A stretch of DNA of 46,063 nucleotides, taken from the NCBI RefSeq assembly GCF_009908195.1, contig NZ_JAAAHS010000015.1, forward strand, positions 1 through 46,063, read 5' to 3'. Under the pieces are notes generated by a model. That model was given only the letters and a program-made list of their open reading frames with translations, had not been told where the DNA came from and made no database searches. The position numbers were made by a program, and so were the translations under genes. Source of the DNA: Streptomyces boluensis (GTDB taxonomy: Bacteria > Actinomycetota > Actinomycetes > Streptomycetales > Streptomycetaceae). Positions 26,038 to 35,400 of this stretch are shown here, piece after piece (the first letter of the stretch is position 1; the number at the start of each line of letters is the position of its first letter).

Positions 26038-26223
26038 CAGGGCCTCCAGAACGACTGTGGACGTATCAACGAATGCGTGATCACAGTCGATCCCTCGCCC
26101 CAACACCCGGAAACCGCCACATGAACGGGCGGCGACGCGCACACGGCTCCTGTCGCGCCGTCACCCCTTCCGGCCGGACCAACGCCCGTCCACGCGGCTA
26201 CCCGTCCACGCCGAGCGTCCGGG

Positions 26224-27591
26224 TCATGCGTCCCCGCCCGCCTCGCCCGTGGCCGCCGCGAGCGCCGTTGCCGGGTCGTGCGCTGCCGGTCCCGCCGGTT
26301 GCCAGCGGCCGCGTTCCTTGCGGTACGGCCACCAGCGGCCGTCCCGGCCCAGGCGCAGTTGGGCGCGGGAGCCGGAAGCGGTCCAGCGGTTGCGGGCGGC
26401 GCGCAGCGCGGGCCGCTCGTCGTCGTCCCAGGCCGTCTCCAGATCGGCACGCGCGCGTGCGGCCGATTCGGCCTGCGGCGTCCACTCCTCCTCCAGTACG
26501 GCCAGGCCCGCGGACCCGCCCAACTGCCACGCGCGTACCGCCAGTCGGAGCGCTTCCCGGTCGCGGCCGGTGCCCTCGGCGATACGCGTGAGCACGTGCG
26601 CGTCCGCGCCGGGACCGGCGTCCGCGGCGAGCCGCACCGCGTCCTGGTCGACCGTCAACGGCTCCTCGGGCGCGGACTCGCGGTGACCGGGCGCGAGCGC
26701 CTCGGCGAGCAGCCGGTGCGCGTCCATGGCCGCCCGCTCGGCCAGGAACGCCACGGCGGCGGCGTCGACTCCGGGCGCGGGCGGCGTCTCGGTGTCGAGC
26801 GACGGCGGCTCCCCGGGCGCCTCGGGCAGCACCGGGAGCGGCGGCAGCGGGGGCAGGATCGCGCCCGTCGCGTACGCCTCGTCGGCCGGAACACCCTCCG
26901 CCCGCTCCGCGTCCTCCTGTTCGGCCTGCCCCTCCGGTTCGTCCTGCGCGGCCCGCGCGACGCTGCGCACCTGCAATTCGTCGAGCAGCGCGCGCTCGCC
27001 CCGGCCACGCATCAGGAGCAGCACGAACGGGTCCTGGTCGAGCAGCCGTGCCACCTGGTAGCAGAGCGCTGTCGTGTGCGCGCAGTGGTCCCACGCGTCA
27101 CAGGTGCACTGCGGCTCCAGATCGCCGATGCCCGGAAGCAGTTCGACCCCGGCGGCCGCCGCGTCCTCCACCAGATGAGGCGGCATCTCGCGGTCGAGGA
27201 GCGCCGCGATGTGCCCCGCCCGCTCGACCGCCATGTCGAGGAAACGGTCCCACTCGTCGTCCGTCAGGCGCTGCAGCAGCACATCGGAGCGGTGCCCGCT
27301 GCCGTCACGGCCGCTCACCACCGCGGTGATCCGGCCCGGCCGCACCGAGATCGCGCCGACCGCGCCCGAACGCGCCAGCCTGCGGCCCGCCTTGAGCTGC
27401 GACAGCTCAAGCGCGGTGTCCTCAAGCGCCTTCAGCCAGGCCTGCCCCCACCAGCTCGTGGCGAAGCTCCGCCCCTGCGCGGGCGGCAGCGCCGCGAACG
27501 TCCGTTCCTCTTCGGCCGTGTGCGCGTCGTCGTACTTGTGCCCCCCGCACGCGTCGTCCGCCGCGTACACCTCGTCGTGTCCACCACTCAT
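26224..27591 (-). CDS. SWIM zinc-finger protein, partner of the SNF2 helicase
   Basis: 455 residues; ATG at 27591 overlaps the SNF2 gene stop (ATGA). It starts with a conserved AALPPAQGRSFATSWWGQAW stretch, followed by a DUF-like beta region. The SWIM motif CTCDAWDHCAHTTALCY (C-x-C...C-x-H) at about residues 155-171 should bind zinc and DNA or protein. An acidic Pro-rich linker at about 215-275 leads to helical segments and a Trp-rich C-terminus (WWPYRKERGRWQPAG). SWIM proteins coupled to SNF2 ATPases recur in actinobacteria, and the overlap implies stoichiometric expression. Confidence 0.88.
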   Translation of the reverse strand: MSGGHDEVYAADDACGGHKYDDAHTAEEERTFAALPPAQGRSFATSWWGQAWLKALEDTALELSQLKAGRRLARSGAVGAISVRPGRITAVVSGRDGSGHRSDVLLQRLTDDEWDRFLDMAVERAGHIAALLDREMPPHLVEDAAAAGVELLPGIGDLEPQCTCDAWDHCAHTTALCYQVARLLDQDPFVLLLMRGRGERALLDELQVRSVARAAQDEPEGQAEQEDAERAEGVPADEAYATGAILPPLPPLPVLPEAPGEPPSLDTETPPAPGVDAAAVAFLAERAAMDAHRLLAEALAPGHRESAPEEPLTVDQDAVRLAADAGPGADAHVLTRIAEGTGRDREALRLAVRAWQLGGSAGLAVLEEEWTPQAESAARARADLETAWDDDERPALRAARNRWTASGSRAQLRLGRDGRWWPYRKERGRWQPAGPAAHDPATALAAATGEAGGDA

Positions 27592-30455
27592 CGTGTGCCC
27601 CCTCGAAGCGCCACCAGGTCGGCGAGTTCCGCGTCGGTCATCTCGGTCAGGGCGGCCTCGCCGGCGCCGAGCACCGAGTCGGCGAGCTCGCGCTTGCGCT
27701 CCAGCATCGCGGCGATCCGGTCCTCGATCGTGCCCTCCGCGATCAGCCGGTGCACCTGCACCGGCTGCGTCTGCCCGATGCGGTACGCCCGGTCCGTGGC
27801 CTGTGCCTCCACCGCTGGGTTCCACCACCGGTCGTAGTGCACGACATGCTCGGCCCGCGTCAGGTTCAGACCCGTGCCCGCCGCCTTCAACGACAGCAGG
27901 AACACCGGGACTTCACCGTCCTGGAAACGTTCCACCATCGCCTCGCGTTCCCGCACCGGCGTGCCGCCGTGCAGGAACTGGCTGGGCACGCCACGCGCCG
28001 CCAGATGCCCTTCGATGAGCCGCGCCATCTGCACGTACTGCGTGAACACCAGCACGCTCGCGTCCTCGGCGAGGATCGTGTCGAGCAGCTCGTCGAGGAG
28101 TTCCAGCTTGCCGGAGCGCCCGGACACGCGCGGGCGCTCCTCCTTGAGGTACTGCGCCGGGTGGTTGCAGATCTGCTTGAGCCCGGTCAGCAGCTTCACG
28201 ACCAGGCCGCGCCGCTCCATCCCGTCGGCGGCCGTGATCGCCGCCATGGTCTCGCGCACCACCGCCTCGTACAGGCCGGTCTGCTCCGTGGTGAGCGATA
28301 CGGCCCGGTCGGTCTCGGTCTTCGGCGGCAGCTCGGGCGCGATGCCCGGATCGGACTTGCGGCGGCGCAACAGGAACGGCCGCACCAGGCGGGCGAGCCG
28401 CTCGGCGGCCGCGGGGTCGCCGCCCTCGACGGCCTGCGCGTAGCGGGAGCGGAACGTGCCGAGCCGGCCGAGCAGCCGCGGAGTGGTCCAGTCGAGGATC
28501 GCCCACAGCTCGGACAGGTTGTTCTCCACCGGGGTGCCGGTCAGCGCCACGCGCGCGTGGGCCCCGATTCCGCGCAGCTCCTTCGCGGTCGCGGAGAACG
28601 GGTTCTTCACGTGCTGCGCCTCGTCGGCGACGACCATCCCCCAGGTGACAGAGCCCAGTTGGGCCGCGTCCAGGCGCATCGTGCCGTACGTCGTGAGTAC
28701 GAACTCGCCGTCGGCCAGACCGTCCAGGTTGCGGGAGCCACCGTGGAAGCGGCGCACGGCCGTGCCCGGCGCGAACTTCTGGATCTCCCGCTCCCAGTTG
28801 CCCATCAGGGACGTGGGGCAGACCACGAGCGTGGGCCCGGCCGACTCCTTGTCCTGCTGCCGGTGCAGATGCAGGGCGATCAGCGTGATCGTCTTGCCGA
28901 GCCCCATGTCGTCCGCGAGGCAGCCGCCGAGGCCGAGCGAGGTCATCTGCGCGAGCCAGCCGAGGCCGCGCAACTGGTAGTCGCGCAGGGTCGCGGCGAG
29001 TGCCCGGGGCTGCTCCACGGGTGTGGCTGCCTCCGGGTCGGCGAGGCGCTCACGCAGCCGCTCCAGCCACCCACCGGCCTGGACCTCCACGCGGCGCCCG
29101 TCGACCTCGGTCGAGCCGGTGAGGGCGGCGCTCAGGGCGTCGACGGTGCTGATCTTGTGGTCCTGCCGCGCACGCGCGCGTTGTGCCTCCTGCGGGTCGA
29201 CCAGCACCCACTGGTCGCGCAGCCGGACCACCGGACGGTTGGACTCCGCCAGCTGGTCGAGCTCCTCGCGCGTCAACTCCTGGTCGCCGAGGGCGAACCA
29301 CCAGTGGAACGAGAGCAGCGCGTCGGCGGACAGGAACGACGGTCCTGCGGAGTAGCCCCGCGCGTCACGGTCGCCGCCGTCACCGTCCGGATCGTCAGGG
29401 CCGCCGTCCGGCGGCCCGATGACGGCGCGCGCGGTCAGCTTGCGGGCCAGCTCCCGCGGCCAGTGCACGTCCACGCCCGCTCCCGAGAGGGTGCGGGCGG
29501 CCGTGCCGAGGAGTTCGGTGACGTCCTCGTCGGCGAGCTCCACGGCGTCCGGGACGGCCGCCGAGAGCAGCGGTGCGAGCGGCGCCCACGCTCGGGCCGC
29601 CCGCCGTAGCGCGAGCAGCGCGTCGAGCCGCGCGCGAGGCCCGAACGACCGCGCCGCGGGCCCGGATTCGGCCCACACCTCGGCGGCGTCGGCGACCAGC
29701 GCCGGGTCGCTGACGCTGTGCATCTGCAGCACGGCACGGAACGCGCCGGGCGCGTCAGCCGCCTCGGCGGCGCTGAGACCGCCGACCTCGACGCGCAGCG
29801 AGATCCGTACGCCCGCGTCGTGCCCGGCAGCGACATCGGCCGCCCAGGGGCGCTGTGCGGGCACGTGCTCGGGCTCCTCGGCCGCGAACGGGCGCTGCCC
29901 GGCCGCGAGCCGGGCGGCGGGGGAGCGGGGCAGTGTGTCGGCCACGGCGTCGAGGAAACCGCGCAGCAGCCGCTCCGGCTCGGGCAGAAGGAGCGGCCCC
30001 TCGACGGCCTGCGGCACCGCGTGCGCGGCCGGTGGCATCGCCGCCGCCAGGTCACGAAGCAGTCGCAGGTCGTCCGCGGCCAGCGGACCCACGCGCCAGG
30101 CGTCGTGGTCGGCGGCCGAGAGGCCGGGCAACAGCAGCCCCCGTGCGGCCAGTTGCAGCGCCCACACGGCGGCGGCACCCCAGAACGCGGACGCCGCGTC
30201 GGCCCCGTCCAGAGCGCGGGCCCGGGTGAGCACCGGCAGCGCCTCGCGTACGGACATGACCCGCGCGGGCACCCGGACACGCTCGGCCTCCGCCGGGCCG
30301 GGCAGGACCACGGTCAGCTCCGCGACGGTTCCCGCGTCCGCTTCGGGCGGGGCCTGTCCGGTGGGGTGCCAGAACGCCACGCGACCGGTGCGGGCCGGAT
30401 CGCCGGGCAGGAAAACGGCGCTGCAGAGGGAGAGTTCACGGATCTGGGAGGGCAT
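27588..30455 (-). CDS. SNF2-family DEAD/DEAH-type DNA helicase/translocase
   Basis: 955 residues from ATG at 30455; the frame is open to 30578 and GTG 30476 is an alternative. The N-terminal half (about 450 residues) is the SNF2-associated region of bacterial HepA-like proteins. The motor domains follow: Walker A DDMGLGKTIT, CPTSLMGNWEREIQKFAPG, DEAQ box VADEAQHVKNP, LTGTPVENNLSELWAILDW, then lobe 2 with VFTQYVQMARLIEGHL and HYDRWWNPAVEAQATDRAYR IGQ. All motifs look intact. It should translocate on duplex DNA using ATP. With the SWIM protein it forms a two-gene unit whose cellular role is not established. Confidence 0.93.
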   Translation of the reverse strand: MPSQIRELSLCSAVFLPGDPARTGRVAFWHPTGQAPPEADAGTVAELTVVLPGPAEAERVRVPARVMSVREALPVLTRARALDGADAASAFWGAAAVWALQLAARGLLLPGLSAADHDAWRVGPLAADDLRLLRDLAAAMPPAAHAVPQAVEGPLLLPEPERLLRGFLDAVADTLPRSPAARLAAGQRPFAAEEPEHVPAQRPWAADVAAGHDAGVRISLRVEVGGLSAAEAADAPGAFRAVLQMHSVSDPALVADAAEVWAESGPAARSFGPRARLDALLALRRAARAWAPLAPLLSAAVPDAVELADEDVTELLGTAARTLSGAGVDVHWPRELARKLTARAVIGPPDGGPDDPDGDGGDRDARGYSAGPSFLSADALLSFHWWFALGDQELTREELDQLAESNRPVVRLRDQWVLVDPQEAQRARARQDHKISTVDALSAALTGSTEVDGRRVEVQAGGWLERLRERLADPEAATPVEQPRALAATLRDYQLRGLGWLAQMTSLGLGGCLADDMGLGKTITLIALHLHRQQDKESAGPTLVVCPTSLMGNWEREIQKFAPGTAVRRFHGGSRNLDGLADGEFVLTTYGTMRLDAAQLGSVTWGMVVADEAQHVKNPFSATAKELRGIGAHARVALTGTPVENNLSELWAILDWTTPRLLGRLGTFRSRYAQAVEGGDPAAAERLARLVRPFLLRRRKSDPGIAPELPPKTETDRAVSLTTEQTGLYEAVVRETMAAITAADGMERRGLVVKLLTGLKQICNHPAQYLKEERPRVSGRSGKLELLDELLDTILAEDASVLVFTQYVQMARLIEGHLAARGVPSQFLHGGTPVREREAMVERFQDGEVPVFLLSLKAAGTGLNLTRAEHVVHYDRWWNPAVEAQATDRAYRIGQTQPVQVHRLIAEGTIEDRIAAMLERKRELADSVLGAGEAALTEMTDAELADLVALRGGTR

Positions 30456-30492
30456 GACCGCAGATGGCCTGTGCACAGCGATGACAGGTTCC

Positions 30493-30502
30493 TCAAATTT
30501 GA
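30493..30502. promoter_or_regulatory. A/T-rich palindrome upstream of the SNF2 gene
   Basis: TCAAATTTGA is a perfect 10-bp palindrome in an otherwise very GC-rich tract, about 40 nt upstream of the chosen SNF2 start. It may be a promoter element or operator; if so the ATG at 30455 is favoured over longer starts. Confidence 0.35.
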
Positions 30503-30772
30503 CTAGTGCGGGCAGGGCGGCCGAGGATACATCGACCCGGGGTGCCCATGCGAGCAAGAATGCTGTGATCGCCGTCACGCCGGTTCCGGGCTGTGGCCAG
30601 CCCTACCGCGCGCGCCGTGCAGGCCCCCCGTCGTACACGGGTGGTGGCGCCATGGTCGCGCAAGGTGACTCTCCGTAGGTTCGAAAGCGGCTGCCCGGCT
30701 GCTCGCCCGGCTGATGGCAGCGCCTCTATGCGGGCGGAATCCGGTGCGCCACATCTCCGCATCCCGTGCCTC

Positions 30773-30787
30773 CGTACCCCGGGTACG
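30773..30787. promoter_or_regulatory. Palindromic operator candidate before the desaturase gene
   Basis: CGTACCC-C-GGGTACG is a 7-1-7 inverted repeat about 60 nt upstream of the desaturase start. It is flanked by repeated CATCCC/CACGTCCCGCAC elements and a TATAGA stretch (about 30830) that could be the -10 box. It is a candidate site for a lipid-responsive regulator. The rest of the 30456-30847 gap shows no gene. Confidence 0.45.
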
Positions 30788-30847
30788 TCCCGCATCCCCG
30801 CACGTCCCGCACCTCCTCGTGACGGACCTATAGACCGGAGACGCGCC

Positions 30848-31996
30848 ATGCCGCACCCCAGCCTCATGGAACCGGGCCTCGCCCCCACAGCGAACGGCGG
30901 TGAAACCGGCGCAGACGGCGGTGAAACCGGCACAAGGGAGAGCGCGGACGAGGGCACGCGCGAGGGTGCGGACGGGGGCACGCGTGCGGGCGCGGGCAAG
31001 GGCAGTGAGTTCGCGCCCTTGTTGCGCACCGTGCGGGAGCAGGGCCTGCTGGAGCGCCGGGCCGGCTGGTACGCCCTGGGTATCGCGACCAACGCGCTGG
31101 TCCTCGCCGCGATCGTCACCGGCATGGTCACGCTCGGCGACACCTGGTGGACGCTGCTCCTCGCCGTGCCGCTCGCCGTGTTCTCCGCCCGTACCGCGTT
31201 CATCGGTCACGACGCCGGGCACTCCCAGATCACCCGTGGCCGCCGGTCCGCACGGCTCATCGGCCTGATCCACGCCAACCTGCTGCTCGGGATGAGCGCC
31301 GCCTGGTGGAACGACAAGCACAACCGGCACCACGCCAACCCCAACCATCTGGAGAAGGACCCCGACGTCGCCCCTGATGTGCTGGTTTTCGCCGCGCCGC
31401 ACGCCGAGGGCCGAACCGGCCTGCAGGGCTGGCTCACCCGCCACCAGGCCTGGCTGTTCTTCCCCCTGTGCCTCCTCGAAGGCCTCAACCTCAAGGTGCA
31501 GGGACTGCGCGACCTGCGCCGCCAGACGCCCGCCGAACGTGCCGTCGAAGGGCCGCTGCTGCTCGTCCACATCGCCGCATACACCGCCCTGCTTCTCACC
31601 GTGCTTTCACCCGGCAAGGCCCTCGCGTTCGCCGTCCTGCACCAGGCGCTGTTCGGCCTCCACCTGGGCATGGCCTTCGCCCCGAACCACAAGGGCATGG
31701 AGATGCCCGACGGCTACGGCGCCCGCTGGGGCCACCTGCGCCGCCAGGTCCTCACCTCGCGCAACATCCGCGGCGGCCCGCTCACCGACTGGTTCCTCGG
31801 CGGCCTCAACTACCAGATCGAGCACCACCTCTTCCCGAGCATGCCGCGCCCGCACCTGCGCCTCGCCCAGCCCTTGGTCAGGGCGCACTGCCGCCGCCTC
31901 GGACTGTCGTACGCGGAAACCGGACTCGTCGACTCCTATCGTCAGGTGCTCCGGTACCTGCGAGAGGTCGGAGAGCCGCTCCGGGCCCGCCCCTGA
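30848..31996 (+). CDS. Membrane fatty-acid desaturase (acyl-lipid/linoleoyl-CoA type)
   Basis: 382 residues from ATG at 30848 (GGAG upstream). The first 50 residues are low-complexity, with tandem copies of a GGETGADGGETGT-like unit from a DNA repeat at about 30893-30935. The body has about four transmembrane helices and the three histidine boxes: HDAGH at about 120, HNRHHANPNH at about 160, and QIEHHLFP near 325, which bind the di-iron centre. Members insert double bonds into membrane acyl chains using O2 and an electron donor. No ferredoxin or reductase gene is adjacent. Confidence 0.92.
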   Translation: MPHPSLMEPGLAPTANGGETGADGGETGTRESADEGTREGADGGTRAGAGKGSEFAPLLRTVREQGLLERRAGWYALGIATNALVLAAIVTGMVTLGDTWWTLLLAVPLAVFSARTAFIGHDAGHSQITRGRRSARLIGLIHANLLLGMSAAWWNDKHNRHHANPNHLEKDPDVAPDVLVFAAPHAEGRTGLQGWLTRHQAWLFFPLCLLEGLNLKVQGLRDLRRQTPAERAVEGPLLLVHIAAYTALLLTVLSPGKALAFAVLHQALFGLHLGMAFAPNHKGMEMPDGYGARWGHLRRQVLTSRNIRGGPLTDWFLGGLNYQIEHHLFPSMPRPHLRLAQPLVRAHCRRLGLSYAETGLVDSYRQVLRYLREVGEPLRARP

Positions 31997-32003
31997 GCCG
32001 GAC

Positions 32004-32028
32004 GACCGCCCGCTGACCGAGGGCGGTC
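32004..32028 (+). terminator. Terminator hairpin after the desaturase
   Basis: GACCGCCC (32004-32011) and GGGCGGTC (32021-32028) form a perfect 8-bp stem with a 9-nt loop, 7 nt after the desaturase stop. Confidence 0.65.
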
Positions 32029-32154
32029 TCAGGGTTGAGTCAGGGTTCGAACCACTCGACATCAGGGGTAGCTCGGGGTCGACACTGGAACCAGGGCGAG
32101 CGCGGGTCCGTTCTCCAGACAGAGCGCGGCACCGGCCGCAGAGGAGGCGACATC

Positions 32155-32337
32155 ATGTCGAACAACGCGAAGATCGCCATCGGCGGTGTGGCGATCGGTC
32201 TGTTCCTGTGGATCTGGCTGCCCCTGTGGGCCGTCCTGCTGATCGTCATCGGCGTCCCGGCCGGCGCGTATCTGGCCCTCGACCCGTCCCAGCGCCGCAG
32301 ACTGCGACGGAACCGGCGACGGCAGATAGGCGGCTGA
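32155..32337 (+). CDS. Small single-pass/two-helix membrane protein
   Basis: 60 residues with a strong ribosome site GAGGAGG 7 nt before the ATG. After a short polar start, residues 8-45 are strongly hydrophobic (IAIGGVAIGLFLWIWLPLWA then VLLIVIGVPAGAYLAL), probably two short helices or a hairpin, followed by a very basic tail (RRRLRRNRRR). Small membrane proteins of this kind are widespread in Streptomyces without assigned function. It appears monocistronic. Confidence 0.75.
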   Translation: MSNNAKIAIGGVAIGLFLWIWLPLWAVLLIVIGVPAGAYLALDPSQRRRLRRNRRRQIGG

Positions 32338-32457
32338 CCTGGGCCGCCGGCGGTGAAGGCGCCGTCCCGGAAAAGGATTTGCCGTGGCGGCGCCGGGTGG
32401 TGATCCTCTCCGTATGACTTCCGGAAAGGAGGCCCAGCGGTCCCACGGTGATCGCTG

Positions 32458-35400
32458 ATGGCCCCACACACTTCCCCGCAGCCCCTCACTCCTGGTTGGC
32501 TCAGCATCCACTTCGACGACCAGCCCTTCCCCGCCCGCACCAGCTCCCTGGCCGGGTATGCCCGCACCCTCGCGCCGGACGCCTACGCCGCGCTGCACCG
32601 CACGCTCGACGCGGGCACCGTGTACGAACGGCACACCGCGCTGTTCCTGGCCGTCGCCCGTCGCGATCTGCCCACCGTGGGCGCGGCGCTCGCCGACCCG
32701 GTGCTGCGCCGACGGGCCCTGTCCGCCGCGATCCGCCTCCCAGTGCCCGAAGAACCCCTGGAACGGCTGGCGTTGAACCCCGCACGCGCGGTGCGCCACG
32801 ACACGTACCGCGTGCTCAGGCTCAGCCGTCGGGACCGGCTGGCGGCACGGCTCCTGCCGCGCGTGCACGAGCGGTACGGCGCCGACGACGCGGCCCGGCT
32901 CCTGCCCGCCTGCCCCTCGGCCACCGTCGACACCTGGCTACCTCGGCTCGACCCGCCGCACGGAGTGCTGCGCACCCTGACCCGCACGGCACCCTTGGCG
33001 GTGGCCCGACTGATCGCCGCACGGTACGCCCAGCTCACCCCGCAGGACCGGAGCGCCGTCCACAGCTTCGGCCGCCACCACCGTGACCTTGCGAGCATCG
33101 CCGCCATACGCGACCCGGAGGCGGCCCTCGTGCTCGTACGGGCCGTGCCGCACCTGCTCGACGGGCGGGCCGCGGTCGCTGTACTGCGACAACCGGCCGC
33201 CGCGCTCGACGCCCTCCGCGCGGCCCGGCCGCCGGGCCGGGGCGAGGCCGAGCCGGTCGGCCCGGCGGACCGGCCGAGCAGCCAACTACGCGTACCACCA
33301 GGGCCGTTGCCGAAGAAGGTGCGCACCGCACTGCACCGGCTCGCGCCGGACGATCTGATCGAGCTGGCGGAGCACTGCGCCGACGGCGTCCGGCGCCAGC
33401 ACCCGGGGGAGCGGCAGGACGTGGCCCCGGACAGCATGCTCATGCTGCTGCCGCCCGCCGAACGCCTCCGCATCGTCACCCGCAGGGCCGAGCGGCTGCG
33501 CGGCGGGTTCGGGGCGCTACCTGTCCGCGTGCTCGCCGCCCTCGAACCCGCCGACCGCGCCCCCCTGATCGAACCGCTCAGGCAGCGTTGGGCGCGCCGC
33601 CACCGCAGAGCGGCGCGGTACGCCGTCGTCCTGCCCCTGTCCATGGTCGAACCCCTGCTGATCGAGATGGCCGGTCAGCACCGCCTCCACGACCGCTATC
33701 TGGCCTGGCCCACACTCCTCGCGTGTGCCGAACTGAACGGAGATCCGGCCGAGTTCGCGCGGATCGCGGCACTCTGTGAACGGGCCTGGCACGACCGCGA
33801 CGAGATCCGCCGACACACCCTCACCCAACTCGCGGGCGCCGCCGCCGAACTGCTCCGCGCACTGCCCCGGCAGGTCCTGCGGGACGCCGCCCTGACCGCC
33901 GTGCAGTCGCGTGACTCCAGTTCCGGCACCCTGACCGCCGCCGGGCGGTTGCTGCGCCGCAGCACGCTCGCCCAGATCAGCGGCCAGGACCTCGAAAACG
34001 CCGCCTATAGCGCCGGATTGCTCTGCCAGGTCCTGAACGACACCCGGCATCCGCTGCACGCCTCGCGCCGATATGGGACCGAGTCGTACCGGAGTTCCGG
34101 TGGCCGACGTTCCGGTGGCGCCGTGCAGCCGTTGCCGCTCGACACGGCCACGGCGCAGGCACTGTGGGCGGCGATCTCGGTGGACGCCACTCCGCACACT
34201 CGGGAGAACCCCGCCCTGTGCGTGACTCTGGCCGAGCTCCTCGCGCCTCACCTGGAGCGGTTGCCCGATCTCGACAGGCGCGTCCACGACATCGCCCTGA
34301 CCTCGACGGACCCGACACTCGCCGCCCGCGCGGCCGGGCTCTGGGTCGCGCCCTCGGCCCGCCGCGAGCAACGGTGCGCCGAACTCATCGCCCAGGACGT
34401 GTCGTTCGCGGATGTACCCCGAGTCCTGCACACCCTCGCCACCCGCCGTACCGACCTCCTTGACCCCGTCATCGCGGCCGCGACGGACGGACTGACAGGA
34501 CACCTCAGGCCGCGCGCGACACCCTGGGTGCCATGCGTCGCTCCCGCCGTCACGGGCCGCTGGCTGCCGCGGCAGCGCCGCGCTCTGAACGAGCACTACG
34601 CGCGCGTGGCACGGGACGAGGACGTGCCCCTGCACACCCGCGCCGACGCCGCGTCCAGGCTCCGTACGCCGGAACTCCTCACCGGCCTCGCCGACGAGGC
34701 GCCGCAACCCGTGGCCGCAGCGGCACTCGGCGCCTTGGGGGTCACCGCCTCGGTGGTCACCGTCGAAGCCGCGCCGGACGCGGAGGAGCCGGCGGACGAG
34801 TCGATCGCCTGTCTGCTCCGGCACACGGGCAGGGGAGGCGTACGCGGCCGGGCAGCCATGGCGGCGCTGCGCCAGGTGTTCGGCACCCGGCCCGCCGACG
34901 AGGCCGTCACCCTGCTCGGCTCGGTCCTCACCGACCTCGCCAACCCCGTGGGCAGCCGCAAGGAAGCGGCCCGCGCCCTCGGAGAACTCCCGGACGCCGC
35001 GGCCTTCGACGCGTTGCTCACCGCCTGGGACGTGGAGAACCAACACCGGGACGTACGCGCCGTGTTGGCCCAGTTCCTCGTCGCCCGAGTCGACCGACCC
35101 GACATCGCGGACCGCCTCGTCCCCTGCCTCGACGAACCCGCGCTCCGCGAGGTCGTGCTGCACACGCGCGTGGTGCACGATCTCGGCCACGCGTCCGGTT
35201 CCGCATCCGGCCCTGTGTCCGGTCCCGCACATTGGGCCACCGCGTACACCGCGTTCCTCATCCGGGTGCTGCACACCACAGGCATGAGCCACGACGCTGT
35301 GGCAACGGCGTGCCGGACCCTCGCGGCGAGGTCCGTGCCGGACCCGGAAGCGGCGCTACGGGCCCTGGCGGAGGTGCTCCTCGATCCCGCGCGGGCACCG

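Noticed and set aside
27750..29609. 619-residue rightward open frame
   Set aside because: Antisense to the SNF2 helicase with intact motor motifs.
33517..35292. 591-residue leftward open frame
   Set aside because: Antisense to the solenoid protein; Gly/Arg/Val-rich composition typical of a GC-skewed shadow.
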